Shown here in pieces: positions 28,018-37,398 of a stretch of 64,000 nucleotides of DNA (its first letter is position 1; the number at the start of each line of letters is the position of its first letter). The notes below the pieces were generated by a model. That model worked only from the letters and a program-made list of their open reading frames with translations. It was not told the DNA's origin and ran no database searches. The stretch lies in assembly GCA_013298765.1 (NCBI GenBank), contig JAAFJA010000003.1, positions 62,001-126,000 on the forward strand, read 5' to 3'. This DNA comes from Betaproteobacteria bacterium. GTDB taxonomy: Bacteria > Pseudomonadota > Gammaproteobacteria > Burkholderiales > Casimicrobiaceae. The position numbers and the translations under genes are program-made.

Positions 28018-28749
28018 CTAGTTGATGAGTCCGCGCTCTACGGCCACCATCACTGCGTGTGTTTTATTGGACGCTTCAAGCTTAGCAACCGCATTTCTCA
28101 TATGAAAAATGGACGTTGCCTGCGAGATGCCGAGAATCTTTGCGATCTCCCAGCTTGTTTTGCCTTCGCGTGCCCACTGCAAGCATTCGACCTCACGAGG
28201 CGTGAGGCGCGGCTGATCAGATAGCAATTGAAGTTTTCGTTTTTCATCCTCCGTCACGCGATTAAACATCGCCGTCGCGGATAGATAGAGTGCGCCCATC
28301 TGCTCAACCGGACTGGCGCCACGCACATTGGCATGCTCGGCGTTGCTGAAACCAACGCTCAACATCTCACCGTTGGTGCCTCTGACTGCGAGCGCGATGC
28401 CTGACCCCAAACCATGATCACGAAATCGCTCGTAGAGCGAAGATAAGCCGTGGCGTTCGTAGTTCTCGCGGCTCCAAAAAATCGGCTCAACGCGTGAATT
28501 CAAGTGGCTCACGATTGGATCTTGAAGGGCTTGCTCGACCGGAATTTCGTTCTGTTCCGTCATCCATTTTTGAGAATAGGTGCTCGCCAAAAAAGTGCCA
28601 CCACGTTGGCCTGTTTTCGCAGCATACGCAGCAATCGCATGGTCATACCCCAGCGCACGACCGATGCGTTTGAGCACTTCGAACGCGCGCGCAGGATCTC
28701 CCTCTGCGGCAGAGAACTCGCTCAATATGCTGTCGAGGTCAATGTTCAA
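28018..28749 (-). CDS. LuxR-family regulator with autoinducer-binding domain (solo)
   Basis: A 243-residue quorum-sensing-type regulator. Residues 15-165 form an autoinducer-binding domain, with QDPIV (Asp77, Pro78), FWS (Trp92) and GSGIALAVRG recognisable. The first aromatic region is atypical: YSQKWMTEQNEIPVEQALQDP has Trp62 fifteen rather than thirteen residues before the Asp, and no Tyr at the usual second ligand position, so the ligand may not be a standard acyl-homoserine lactone. Residues 176-243 are a GerE-type helix-turn-helix (LTPREVECLQWAREGKTSWE, IAKILGISQATSIFHM). No LuxI synthase is present. The start codon is TTG at 28749 with only a weak ribosome site. The GG-leader peptide gene downstream, with its lux-like box, is the obvious candidate target. 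Confidence 0.88.
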   Translation of the reverse strand: MNIDLDSILSEFSAAEGDPARAFEVLKRIGRALGYDHAIAAYAAKTGQRGGTFLASTYSQKWMTEQNEIPVEQALQDPIVSHLNSRVEPIFWSRENYERHGLSSLYERFRDHGLGSGIALAVRGTNGEMLSVGFSNAEHANVRGASPVEQMGALYLSATAMFNRVTEDEKRKLQLLSDQPRLTPREVECLQWAREGKTSWEIAKILGISQATSIFHMRNAVAKLEASNKTHAVMVAVERGLIN

Positions 28750-29125
28750 TACTTACTTTCTTTGCCGCGTCACGCGAGTAGAGCGCGAGCCTAGGCTCAC
28801 CCTCGCGCGCTCGATTTTCACTCCGGACTTCATTGCTACGATCATGACACGTTCGCTCGAAATTGCCGCGCTAGGTTTGCCTTAAACAAAGCGCCCACAA
28901 ACCGATTGCAAAAACAGTGTTGTGGAAACGCAATTAGTCCTATGTCGAACGGTGTTTCGCGGGGGTGGTGACGTATGGCATTTTGGGGCTCCGGTCTTGA
29001 TGTTGGGGGCGGTTTTCCGCTTCTATTTTTTGTTGCGAAAGGCGCGAGAAACAAAGCTGCGCGTGCTCAGTTTATACCGATGAAAGGTTAAGAATTTTCG
29101 TCTTACGCGCCGCCTCATCGTTTCC
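28750..29125. other. Intergenic region upstream of luxR-type gene
   Basis: About 375 bases between the panB stop and the LuxR-type start, both genes on the minus strand. I see no supported gene. The stretch should hold the luxR-type promoter; no clear CT-N12-AG palindrome was noticed here. Confidence 0.3.
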
Positions 29126-29914
29126 CTAGTACGTGTGTACGCCCTGCTCCGGAAATTGCTTTTCCTTGACCGCGCGCACATACCCGCGGATTGCCGTATC
29201 GAGAGACGATGCGTCAGCCATAAAATTTCTAACGAATCGAGGCAATTTGCCGCGCGTCGCGCCCAGCATGTCATGCAAAACCAGTACCTGACCACTGCAC
29301 TCGGCGCTCGCGCCGATCCCAATCGTGGGGATGGGTAGCGACTGGGTCAGCGATTCCGCGAGCGCAGAAGGAATCAATTCAAGCACCAGCATCGCGGCAC
29401 CCGCGTCTGCGAGCTCCCGCGCGTGGGACTTCAATGTAGTGGCTTGTTCATCCGTCTTCCCCTGCACGCGGTATCCCCCCAGCGCGTGCACGCTCTGCGG
29501 CGTGAGCCCGAGATGTGCGCAAACGGGGATGCCGCGCTGCGTCAGGTAGTGAACGATCTCCGTTGTCCAGCCGCCGCCTTCGAGTTTCACCATATGTGCC
29601 CCCGCCTGCATGAGTAGCGTGGCGCTTGCGATGGCTTGCGCGGCGCTTTGCTGGTAGCTGCCGTAAGGCAAATCACCGATCACCCATGCCGTTTTGTTGC
29701 CGCGCACCACGCATTGGGTGTGATAAACCATTTGCTCCAGCGTCACAGGAACGGTACTCGCGTGGCCTTGAATCAACATGCCAAGCGAATCGCCGACCAA
29801 GATGCAGTCAACACCCGCTTCGTCCGCGAGCGCAGCGAAAGTGGAGTCGTATGCGGTGAGCATCACGATCTTTTCTCGGCTCGCGTGCATCTCACGAATG
29901 CGGTGCAAGTTCAT
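29126..29914 (-). CDS. panB: 3-methyl-2-oxobutanoate hydroxymethyltransferase
   Basis: PanB makes ketopantoate from alpha-ketoisovalerate and methylene-tetrahydrofolate, the first committed step to pantothenate and CoA. Family motifs are all visible: [33 protein letters not shown] (metal-binding Asp), [31 protein letters not shown] and [20 protein letters not shown]. The frame is open a further 30 codons upstream (to 30004), but those residues are Ser/Ala/Pro-rich and unlike PanB, so the ATG at 29914 (262 aa) is preferred; neither start has a strong ribosome site. panC is not adjacent. Confidence 0.95.
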   Translation of the reverse strand: MNLHRIREMHASREKIVMLTAYDSTFAALADEAGVDCILVGDSLGMLIQGHASTVPVTLEQMVYHTQCVVRGNKTAWVIGDLPYGSYQQSAAQAIASATLLMQAGAHMVKLEGGGWTTEIVHYLTQRGIPVCAHLGLTPQSVHALGGYRVQGKTDEQATTLKSHARELADAGAAMLVLELIPSALAESLTQSLPIPTIGIGASAECSGQVLVLHDMLGATRGKLPRFVRNFMADASSLDTAIRGYVRAVKEKQFPEQGVHTY

Positions 29915-30004
29915 CGCCTTGCGCGGGCTGGGCGCAGACAGGTTCGTTGACGTCGACGATGCCGGTGGCGATGCAGAAGTTGAAGCGGCGTTACCGTAAA
30001 CCAT

Positions 30005-30376
30005 GGGTAGATTGCGAAGAGGTTAGACGAGGGGTTTGAGCGCTGAACGGCGGCTAGCAGCCATGTTGCCGAGCGGGCGCGTGGTTGGCGAGCGCGCCTG
30101 GGCGTTGCCGCGAGATTGTGCCTCACGGGCTTTCGTCGCGACAGCGCGTTTGGCGCGTTTAGAGCGTCTCTTCGCTACGTTTCGCAGCGGGCTGCAGTGC
30201 AAACCGCGCCCGCCATTCTTTCGCTCAGCTACCGGGAGCGCTCAAAGGCAACATACCGAATCGCGCTTGAGCGAGCAGCGCTTATAAATCCAACGATAAA
30301 TATGCGGCTAGTGGGGGGCGAGGAACTATTTTCAGCGCTATTTAACCTAGAAGAAAAAACGCCTTACGTCCCGCAT
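30005..30376. other. Intergenic region between panB and ParA-like gene
   Basis: About 370 bases, GC-rich on the panB side and AT-richer near 30290-30380. I see no gene with family features or a ribosome site, and no clear terminator. Confidence 0.3.
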
Positions 30377-31186
30377 TTATCGGCGTTTCAGCAAACTTCC
30401 CAAAAATCTTACAACGCCGGTATCTTCCTTCACAGGTGCGGGCTCGACTTTGCCAAGCACGTGCCGATTCTGTGGCATCGCTACGGTATTGGCTGGCAAC
30501 TTTGACGGGATGCCCTGGGCAATCTTCGGAACCATCGTGCCATCGTCGCGCAGGTGGTAGAGCTTCTCTCCAATCCAGCGAATGATCGGCCGCCATTGTT
30601 CGCGATCAGCTTCTGACACTGCAAGCGGCATGTCGAAGATCGATAAACCATTCTCAACCGAGCGAACGTAGAGCTGCGTGGTGCGCAGTGAGGTGATGTA
30701 GTCGAGCTGAATTGAGGCCGCCCAATCGCGTGTAACCATCTCTGCATGGGTGCGTGCATCCAGGCGCATGCCGACGGCGGCAACGAGGCAGCGCTTACTT
30801 TTCACGCGAGGGTGCTGGCGCAGTTCTGCCCAGCAATCGGAGGCGGATTCACGATCAAACACACTGCCGCAGATGGGAATCAAGATCGCATCTGAGAGCA
30901 TGACCGTCTTTGCGAGCGCGAGTCCGGTGAGGCCGCCCGGCGTGTCGAGCACCAAGTTCTGCGCACCGGCCGGTGGACGCGTGAGCGTGGCCGCATCCGC
31001 GACCCAACTGCCAATCGCGGGCGCGGCGCTGGGGCGTCTCGTGAGCCAGACGCGCATCGACTGCTGATTATCGAGATCGCCGAGCGTAATCGGCATATTG
31101 TGAAGCGCGAAGTAAGCCGCAAGGTTCGAGGCGAGCGTGCTCTTGCCGCTGCCGCCTTTGCGACCAATGACTGCGATGGTTGGCAT
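30377..31186 (-). CDS. Orphan ParA/MinD-type ATPase
   Basis: A 269-residue deviant Walker-A ATPase. The nucleotide motif is KGGSGKST (residues 9-16), followed by the switch region LVLDTPGGLTG and 'SDAILIPICGSVFDRESA'. It differs clearly from the chromosomal ParA at 47011 (which has KGGVGKTT and LIDCPPTLN). The C-terminal 70 residues are Pro- and basic-rich and end FLGSLLKRR, a possible amphipathic membrane-targeting tail. No ParB partner is adjacent, so it probably positions some other cargo (plasmid-like ParA, ParC/PpfA-type or chemotaxis/carboxysome type). Inference only. Confidence 0.75.
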   Translation of the reverse strand: MPTIAVIGRKGGSGKSTLASNLAAYFALHNMPITLGDLDNQQSMRVWLTRRPSAAPAIGSWVADAATLTRPPAGAQNLVLDTPGGLTGLALAKTVMLSDAILIPICGSVFDRESASDCWAELRQHPRVKSKRCLVAAVGMRLDARTHAEMVTRDWAASIQLDYITSLRTTQLYVRSVENGLSIFDMPLAVSEADREQWRPIIRWIGEKLYHLRDDGTMVPKIAQGIPSKLPANTVAMPQNRHVLGKVEPAPVKEDTGVVRFLGSLLKRR

Positions 31187-31411
31187 AGTTGTTTTCCCTC
31201 GCAGCGAATCTGCTGCAAGCCCCGGAACCGGGGAGTTTGGCTGATCGCCGCCGCTACGTCAATGCGCAGCGAACCGTAGATTGCGCGCCAGCCGCTGAGC
31301 GTTGTTGCGCGTCGCCAGGAAATCGCTGTACCAGCCCGCGTGATGCAGCGCGCGTCAGCTGGAGTTTCAGATCGCCCAAGCCCGATGACGTGATGCACAC
31401 GTAGGGTTTGT

Positions 31412-31999
31412 TCAGCGTCTCTCTCGCTTCGTCGGCTGCCATTCGTTACGCAGAAGGCCGTAAAACGCGGTACCGCTGCGAACGCTGTCCTTGAACCAAT
31501 CTTCGCGCGCCGTGCCCTCGTAGGTGAAGCCGAGTTTTTCGAGCACGCGGGCTGAGCCGCGATTGCGGGTGTCGAGTTTCGCGCCCAGTCGGTGGCAGCC
31601 CATCCGATCAAATGCGAAATCAATCAAGGGCTGCATCGCTTCGACGACATAGCCTTTTCCCCAGTGAGCACGCCCGATGACGTAGCCCACTTCGGCAACC
31701 TCGTGCTCCATGCCAAACCCAAACAGCAGCACGGTGCCGATTAATTCGTTGGAGGGCTGCACACGCACCGCAAACTGCATTCCTTCGCGCGCGGCCGCTC
31801 GCTTTTCTAGCCGCGCGTGCCAAGCCTCGGCATCTTCCGGCGTTTGCCACGTTGGATAAGGCAAATACTGAGTGACCTCGGGATCTTCGTTCACCGCACG
31901 AAGCTCGCTCAAATCCGATCGCACGTACGCTTTGATCGTCAGGCGCTGCGTTACGAACTCAGGGCTCGCGGTGAAGAGCGGCTCAATGATGAGTGCCAT
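31412..31999 (-). CDS. GNAT family N-acetyltransferase (RimJ/RimL type)
   Basis: A 195-residue acetyltransferase. The first residues (MALIIEPLFTASPEFVTQRL) and the PEVTQYLPYPTWQTPEDAEA segment are typical of RimJ/RimL/Acetyltransf_3 proteins. The acetyl-CoA binding motif A reads EVGYVIGRAHWGKGYVVEAM. The C-terminus (NRGSARVLEKLGFTYEGTAR) gives the usual beta6-alpha4 region. The start is at one of two adjacent ATGs (32002 or 31999); a GGGAGG site favours 31999. The frame is open to 32170, but that extension overlaps the next gene and shows no family sequence. Target is unknown. Confidence 0.88.
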   Translation of the reverse strand: MALIIEPLFTASPEFVTQRLTIKAYVRSDLSELRAVNEDPEVTQYLPYPTWQTPEDAEAWHARLEKRAAAREGMQFAVRVQPSNELIGTVLLFGFGMEHEVAEVGYVIGRAHWGKGYVVEAMQPLIDFAFDRMGCHRLGAKLDTRNRGSARVLEKLGFTYEGTAREDWFKDSVRSGTAFYGLLRNEWQPTKRERR

Positions 32000-32072
32000 C
32001 ATTGCCTCCCGATCGGATCGTTGATGTTTCGAAGCCGTGTCAGTAGAGCGCTCAGAGGCCGCGCGGCAGCAC

Positions 32073-32429
32073 TCACACGAATAAGAGCAGCGCGAGCGCG
32101 ACCACGGCGGGAAGCGCTTGCACGTAAAGGATCTTCTTGTTTGCGGTGGCGGCGCCGAACACACCGGCAACGATCACGCAGCCTAAGAAAAAGATCGCGA
32201 TGGAGCGGCCAGCGGCGCCAAGATACACCGACCAGAGAAGCCCCGCTGCGAGAAAGCCGTTGTATAGCCCTTGGTTGGCGGCGAGCGTTTTGGTCGCCTC
32301 AGCGAATTCCGGTGTGAGACCAAAGGCGCGCCGTCCGAGCGGCTTGGTCCAATAAAACATCTCAATGACGAGAAAGTAAGCGTGCAATAGTGCAATAACG
32401 ACTACGGCAATCGCTGCGATGGTGCTCAT
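32073..32429 (-). CDS. DUF1304 family membrane protein
   Basis: A 118-residue integral membrane protein with four hydrophobic helices (3-25, 52-72, 75-95 and 99-118). The DUF1304 hallmarks are HAYFLVIEMFYWTKPLGRRA in the first helix and loop, and ANQGLYNGFLAAGLLW in the second. Function of the family is unknown. It is upstream of and in line with the GNAT gene, about 70 bases away, and may share its transcript. Confidence 0.9.
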   Translation of the reverse strand: MSTIAAIAVVVIALLHAYFLVIEMFYWTKPLGRRAFGLTPEFAEATKTLAANQGLYNGFLAAGLLWSVYLGAAGRSIAIFFLGCVIVAGVFGAATANKKILYVQALPAVVALALLLFV

Positions 32430-32528
32430 TTGAACCTCCTAAAGAGGGTGTACTCTACCCCAGCCGCTTCGTTTTCGCGAGCCGCTCTACGCGGTGGACG
32501 CGCCGTCCCGCAGGCGATCCGATGTGCG

Positions 32529-32981
32529 CTAGGTCGGTTTTAGTGCGAGTTCGCGAAGGACTTCAACTTGCCGCGCGTGCACTTCGTCAAAAGACGAGGA
32601 GTCTTTCACCGCATACGCGCCATAGTTGTAAACCGTGGCATACGCTGCGTAGTCGGCGGCATCAAGCGCTCGCCCAGCAAGCGCCTTGGCGACCGCGAAG
32701 GTCGCGGACACATATGCGTGTGCGCTGCCGTCGATCGACGACGAGCCGTGGTGATGCTGCGCAATCTGCGCGACGCTAGCCGCAGCCGCTTCGCGCTCGG
32801 TCTCAGTAGCGTCGTCATTAACGTATCGCGCGAGCACATCGAGCGCAGCAAGCGCTCCTACATGTTCGACCAAGTGCCGTACGTGGCTCGCGCAAGCGTA
32901 AGCGAACGCCCAGCGAAGCTTGTCATTGAGCGGCGCTTCGAGTCGAAGTTCTCTTGCGAGTTCGTGAAGCGCCGCGTTCAT
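32529..32981 (-). CDS. Hypothetical protein, possibly Imm5-like immunity protein
   Basis: A 150-residue helical, Ala- and His-rich protein. The pattern RWAFAYACASHVRHLVEHV, followed by a segment rich in small residues and AYVSATFAVAKALAG, recalls the putative immunity domain Imm5 ('RWACDCAEHVL...'). That resemblance is loose and no toxin gene is adjacent. The ATG at 32981 is preceded closely by the pckG end (32994) on the same strand, so it may be read through from pckG. Confidence 0.4.
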   Translation of the reverse strand: MNAALHELARELRLEAPLNDKLRWAFAYACASHVRHLVEHVGALAALDVLARYVNDDATETEREAAAASVAQIAQHHHGSSSIDGSAHAYVSATFAVAKALAGRALDAADYAAYATVYNYGAYAVKDSSSFDEVHARQVEVLRELALKPT

Positions 32982-32993
32982 AAAGACAAATGA

Positions 32994-34877
32994 CTAAGCG
33001 CCGAGCCGTGCCTCGATCTTCGCTTTCGTGGTCAACAGAGCTGCGGGAAGATTGGTGAGCTGCGCGAAAAGATCGTCGTGCAATTTGAGTTCGGCTCTCC
33101 AAGCGTCGTGATCGGTGCTCACTACGCTTTCGAACTGGGCTTCGGTGAACGCAAGACCGTTCCAGTTGAGATCGGTGAAATTTGGCGTGGTGCCAAAAGC
33201 GTGCTCGCTGCCGCCCGCGCTACCTTCGATTCGCTCCAACATCCAGGCCATCACCCGCATGTTGTCGCCGAAGCCGGGCCACACGAATTTGCCGTCGGCA
33301 TCTTTTCTGAACCAGTTCACGGTGAAAATCTTTGGCAACGTCGCGCCCGATTTTTGGAGCTTGTCCCCCAGCGCGAGCCAGTGCGCGAAATAGTCCGCCA
33401 TGTTGTAGCCGGCAAACGGCAACATTGCGAACGGATCGCGGCGCACGACGCCTTGCGCGCCCGCCTGCGCGGCGGTGGTTTCGGTGCCCATGGTGGCGGC
33501 CATGTAGACGCCTTCAACCCAATCGCGCGCCTCGGTGACAAGCGGCACCGTGGTTGCACGACGGCCGCCGAAAATGAAGGCATCAATTGCCACGCCCTTC
33601 GGATCATCCCAAGCGCTGTCAAGCGCAGGATTATTGGTTGCGGCGACGGTAAAGCGCGCATTCGGGTGAGCGGCTTTTGCGCCGGTTGCCCCAGCAATTT
33701 CAGACGTCCAGTCGTTTCCCTGCCAATCGATCAAGTGCGCGGGCGGCGTCTTGGTCATGCCTTCCCACCACACATCGCCGTCGTCGGTGAGCGCAACGTT
33801 CGTAAAGATCACGTCGCGGTTCAACGAGGCCATGCAGTTGGCGTTCGATTGCTCGTTCGTTCCGGGCGCGACGCCAAAATAGCCCGCTTCCGGATTGATC
33901 GCGTACAAACGACCGTCGGCACCGGGCTTAATCCACGCGATATCGTCGCCAATGGTCGTGACTTTCCAGCCTTCGAAGCCTTTCGGCGGAATAAGCATTG
34001 CGAAGTTGGTTTTGCCGCACGCCGACGGGAACGCAGCGGCGACGTGATACTTCTTGCCTTGGGGATTGGTGACGCCCAAGATCAGCATGTGTTCGGCGAG
34101 CCACCCTAAGCCATCCTTGGCGTCCTGCGCCGCGCGGCGGCCCATCGTAGACGCAATGCGAAGCGCGAAACACTTCTTGCCGAGCAAGGCATTGCCGCCG
34201 TAGCCTGAGCCGTAGCTCCAGATTTCGCGCGACTCGGGATAGTGAACGATGTACTTCGTTTTGTTGCACGGCCACGCGACGTCTTTCTGACCGTTCAGCA
34301 GCGGCGCACCGACCGTGTGAACACAGGGCACGAACTCGCCGTCGGTTCCGAGTACGTCCAGCGCCCCCTTTCCCATACGCGTCATGATTTTCATGTTGAC
34401 CGCGACGTAGGGCGAATCGGAAAGCTCCACGCCAATGTGCGCGATCTTTGATCCGAGCGGCCCCATCGAGAACGGTACGACATACATCGTGCGGCCACGC
34501 ATCGAGCCGGTGAAAAGCGGCGTGAGCGTTTGGCGCATCTCGGCGGGTGCCATCCAGTTATTCGTGGGGCCCGCGTCTTCCTTTTTCTCGCAACAGATAA
34601 ACGTGCGATCTTCCACGCGCGCCACGTCGGTCGGATCGCTGCACGCGAGGTAAGAATTCGGTCGCTTCGCCTCGTTCAGCTTCTTGAACGTGCCCGCTTT
34701 CACGAGCTCACCGCAAAGACGGTCGTACTCGTCCTGCGAACCGTCGCACCAGTAAATCGAATCAGGCTGCGTGAGCGAGGCAATCTCCCTCACCCAGGCG
34801 AGCAGACGCACATGCTTCACATGCGCAGGCGCGTGGACGGAGGCTTGAAGGGAGGCGAGCGTTTCGGGTTGATTCAT
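32994..34877 (-). CDS. pckG: Phosphoenolpyruvate carboxykinase (GTP)
   Basis: A cytoplasmic enzyme that converts oxaloacetate and GTP to phosphoenolpyruvate, CO2 and GDP, the entry step of gluconeogenesis. The 627-residue length and motifs fit the GTP-dependent class: the kinase P-loop in [16 protein letters not shown], preceded by [14 protein letters not shown], the metal-binding [12 protein letters not shown], and the guanine/phosphate-contact region [21 protein letters not shown]. The ATG at 34877 was chosen over a GTG one codon earlier. It is upstream of the Imm5-like gene. Confidence 0.97.
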   Translation of the reverse strand: MNQPETLASLQASVHAPAHVKHVRLLAWVREIASLTQPDSIYWCDGSQDEYDRLCGELVKAGTFKKLNEAKRPNSYLACSDPTDVARVEDRTFICCEKKEDAGPTNNWMAPAEMRQTLTPLFTGSMRGRTMYVVPFSMGPLGSKIAHIGVELSDSPYVAVNMKIMTRMGKGALDVLGTDGEFVPCVHTVGAPLLNGQKDVAWPCNKTKYIVHYPESREIWSYGSGYGGNALLGKKCFALRIASTMGRRAAQDAKDGLGWLAEHMLILGVTNPQGKKYHVAAAFPSACGKTNFAMLIPPKGFEGWKVTTIGDDIAWIKPGADGRLYAINPEAGYFGVAPGTNEQSNANCMASLNRDVIFTNVALTDDGDVWWEGMTKTPPAHLIDWQGNDWTSEIAGATGAKAAHPNARFTVAATNNPALDSAWDDPKGVAIDAFIFGGRRATTVPLVTEARDWVEGVYMAATMGTETTAAQAGAQGVVRRDPFAMLPFAGYNMADYFAHWLALGDKLQKSGATLPKIFTVNWFRKDADGKFVWPGFGDNMRVMAWMLERIEGSAGGSEHAFGTTPNFTDLNWNGLAFTEAQFESVVSTDHDAWRAELKLHDDLFAQLTNLPAALLTTKAKIEARLGA

Positions 34878-35097
34878 CACATTCGCTGACGCTCAAACTG
34901 CTCGAACCAGTTGCACGTCATTTAGAAGAGTTACCTCGATTTAGAGGCGAACGCGGATTCTATTCGGCGACTACCGGCGACTACATGGCGTTTCAATGCA
35001 GGATTTGCATACAGAAATGCGTGGAGCGAAGAAAGGCTGTTTTTCCTAGGAAAACTACAGCTTAGCCGCTCCCTTTTTTATTTAACTGAATCGCTCA
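34878..35097. other. pckG upstream region
   Basis: This is the region upstream of pckG that should contain its promoter. No gene is supported. Confidence 0.3.
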
Positions 35098-35183
35098 ACC
35101 ATTGATTTAGCTTGGGCTAAAGGCTATTTAGCTATGTGTTCGGTTGTAACGTTTTATGCGATGCAGCCCCATGTTAGAGGGCT
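35098..35183 (+). repeat. REPIN-like paired-palindrome element, copy 4
   Basis: The left arm is CCATTGATTTAGCTTGGGCT (from 35099), ending GGGCTAAAGG. The right arm is GCCCCATGTTAGAGGGCT (35165-35182). Arm starts are about 67 bases apart. The left stem is weaker than in other copies. The rest of the region to 35440 holds no gene I can support. Confidence 0.6.
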
Positions 35184-35440
35184 TTTTGTGGAACGCGCTG
35201 CGTGCAGACGAGAACTGGCGTATGGGGTGGAATTTCCGTGTTGAGATAGTTTTCTGTAGTTTTAATGGCCACGCTGCGAGCCGCTGAAATCTCGCATTTC
35301 TAATGCGATTCTCGTTCCATTTTTAGCTTTGTTGGGCGGTCAGCGCGACGCCTCGCGTGTCGCCGGAGCGTGCGCTGACCAATTCAACGACGACGGTTGA
35401 GCTTAGCAAGCGACGTCTAGGCGCGACGAGTGGCGAACGC

Positions 35441-35869
35441 TCAACCCAACGACGGTAACCCCAACTCAGCTCGTAGTTCATTGTGAGGTTTTCGAGCCTG
35501 CTTTCGCGGCAAGCTCAGCACGATGCCCGGCGCGGCCAGCGCCATTTCGCCGTTACCGCCGAATCCGGTAGCGCGCACCCAAGTTTGTAACTCGAATTGA
35601 TCGTCGACCCGCTCCACTCGAAGAAACACCAAAATTCCGCCGAGTTTCGAGGCGTACTGGTAGGTGCGGCTGCCATCGGGTTCGGTCGTGAGCGCATAGC
35701 CATGTCGGGCGGCCCAACCATCGATGACGGATAACACGCGCTCCTCCGCTGCAATTCGAACCCGATCACGATTGAGCCCACTTGAAGCCGCGGAGGCGGT
35801 GGATCGACGAATGACGTAAGCGCCGAGAACGACGATCAGGACAACGATAACAGTGATGTACAAAAACAT
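35441..35869 (-). CDS. Hypothetical protein with N-terminal membrane anchor
   Basis: A 142-residue protein of unknown family. Residues 1-22 are a single membrane helix (MFLYITVIVVLIVVLGAYVI) followed by RRS. The soluble part has mixed alpha/beta character (VLSVIDGWAARHGYALTTEP, GGILVFLRVERVDDQFELQ, ATGFGGNGEMALAAPGIVL), consistent with a small cytoplasmic domain. It is divergent from the DUF1266 gene across 128 bases. Both have N-terminal anchors, but no functional link is evident. Confidence 0.65.
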   Translation of the reverse strand: MFLYITVIVVLIVVLGAYVIRRSTASAASSGLNRDRVRIAAEERVLSVIDGWAARHGYALTTEPDGSRTYQYASKLGGILVFLRVERVDDQFELQTWVRATGFGGNGEMALAAPGIVLSLPRKQARKPHNELRAELGLPSLG

Positions 35870-36027
35870 GGGGGCTTCCTAACAAAAAACGATTTAGGTG
35901 GATAACGGCGATTGGAAGCATCGCTTCAACCATTCGCGCGTTACGGCGCACGCATCTATCACTGCGGCCTACCCCAAGTGCTTACCGGCCACCGCTATTG
36001 CACGTCTATGTGTTGCAAAATTCTACG

Positions 36028-36858
36028 ATGGAAGAAAAGGTAATTGCATCGGGTGCGGCCTTCGCGTTTGTCACGATACTCGTCTTGTCGTCCGCGTTGA
36101 TTTCGAGACGACGGTGGCGTCGCGAGCGCGAGCAAACATGGTTCCCCACGCTCGACGGTTTGCCAGACAACCCCACACTGAATCGCCAATTGGCGGTGGG
36201 CGCAGTGCTCGGTCAAAACAACATGTTTCCGTTTAACGCGCTCGATCCGCGTAAATCAAAATCCGAAATGCGGGCCTGGCTTTCTGGGTCGTGGCAGGTC
36301 AACAGCCGCGAACAAGCGCAAGAGGCCCTTGAGACGCTGCTAAATGACGGTCACTCAGTGATTTTCGACAGGCTCATCGCATACTCGACCGCTCGCCCGC
36401 ACGAAACGGGCAACGCCTCCGAAGCGGAGAACGACCCCGAGACGGATGACAACGACGAGTACGCATACACCGATCTCGCGGGCGGCGAATACGCCGCGAA
36501 TTTGCCCGGCGCGTTAGCGTGGATTCAGAAGTTTGACCCAACGGTGACGTCCGCTGACCTCCAACGCGGCACGATCGCTTATGACCTTGGGCGCGCCACC
36601 ACCGTTGCGCGGGTGGCCTTTGGTGCGGGCTACCTGAAGCGCGCCGAGGCCGTCGCCTATGTCAACGCCGCTGCAATCGCGAGTGAGCGGCGCTTTGGAT
36701 CATGGCGGGAATTCGGGATCAGCTATCTGTTGGGTCGCGCGATCTGGGGCGGCGTGAACGACCCTGACTTTGAAGGCATGGCGCTGATCGTCACCGAGTT
36801 GCAGCGCAATCCGCGCAGCCCGTGGTTGCGCTACGGTTGGCTTCCGAAGGGCGCTTGA
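36028..36858 (+). CDS. Membrane-anchored DUF1266 protein
   Basis: About 276 residues from the ATG at 36028; an ATG ten codons earlier (35998) is equally open. The N-terminus is a membrane helix (GAAFAFVTILVLSSALISRR). The C-terminal half is DUF1266: IAYDLGRATTVARVAFGAGY, then AEAVAYVNAAAIASERRFGSW, FGISYLLGRAIWGG and RNPRSPWLRYGW. DUF1266 (YbeR/YbeU-like) proteins have no established biochemical role. An acidic linker lies between (ENDPETDDNDEYAY). It ends 120 bases before a shared bidirectional terminator. Confidence 0.8.
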   Translation: MEEKVIASGAAFAFVTILVLSSALISRRRWRREREQTWFPTLDGLPDNPTLNRQLAVGAVLGQNNMFPFNALDPRKSKSEMRAWLSGSWQVNSREQAQEALETLLNDGHSVIFDRLIAYSTARPHETGNASEAENDPETDDNDEYAYTDLAGGEYAANLPGALAWIQKFDPTVTSADLQRGTIAYDLGRATTVARVAFGAGYLKRAEAVAYVNAAAIASERRFGSWREFGISYLLGRAIWGGVNDPDFEGMALIVTELQRNPRSPWLRYGWLPKGA

Positions 36859-36973
36859 ATCTCAAGCGCGAGGACGGCGCCGCTGGTTCGACTGAAATCC
36901 ATCAGCCAGCAACCCTGATCGGGTTTCGGAATCTTTCGAGTCTCGACGGCTTTCACGCGATTAACGCGCAACA

Positions 36974-37002
36974 AAAAGCCGCCTACAGAGGGCGGCTTTT
37001 TC
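36974..37002. terminator. Bidirectional rho-independent terminator
   Basis: A perfect stem AAAAGCCGCC (36974-36983) and GGCGGCTTTT (36991-37000), with a TACAGAG loop, is flanked by A on the left and T on the right. It serves both the DUF1266 gene (plus) and the convergent cytochrome c gene (minus). Confidence 0.9.
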
Positions 37003-37020
37003 CACGAGACGTGCAGCGAA

Positions 37021-37398
37021 TTACTTCGGCTTGAACTCTTTCGGGCACTCGGTCGCTTTCACGTCTTTCATGATCCAGTCGACGATTTTTACGAGCTCGG
37101 CATTCTTCGCGCCGTCTTTGAGCTGCGGATGCGCAGGCATTGGGATTTGACCGAATACGCCAGCGCCGCCATCAATCACGTGCTTGACGAGTTTCGCCTT
37201 GTTGTCAACAAGTTTCTTCGCGTCTTTCGTTGCGTAGCACGCAGACACTTGACCGTACGCAGGGCCAATCACTTTTTTGTCGAGTTGGTGACACGCGGTG
37301 CAACCATTGGCCTTCGCGAGATCTTCGCTGGCGACAGCGGGCAATGAGATCGCAGCAACACAGGTTGCAGCGAGCAGAGAGACTAACTTGAGTTTCAT
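37021..37398 (-). CDS. Periplasmic class I cytochrome c
   Basis: A 125-residue protein. The signal peptide is residues 1-24 (MKLKLVSLLAATCVAAISLP, then AVAS). Heme attachment is at Cys33-Cys36-His37 (CTACH), followed by GPAYGQVSA. The probable axial Met is in FGQIPMPAHPQ, as in c551/c552 cytochromes. An extra pair of Cys residues (SACYATKD and ATECPKE) could form a disulfide. It transfers electrons between respiratory complexes or to periplasmic oxidoreductases. Confidence 0.92.
   Translation of the reverse strand: MKLKLVSLLAATCVAAISLPAVASEDLAKANGCTACHQLDKKVIGPAYGQVSACYATKDAKKLVDNKAKLVKHVIDGGAGVFGQIPMPAHPQLKDGAKNAELVKIVDWIMKDVKATECPKEFKPK

Noticed and set aside
30036-30505. Plus-strand ORFs between panB and the ParA-like gene.
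   Set aside because: Arg-rich translations typical of shadow frames, overlapping the ParA-like gene end, with no supporting signals.
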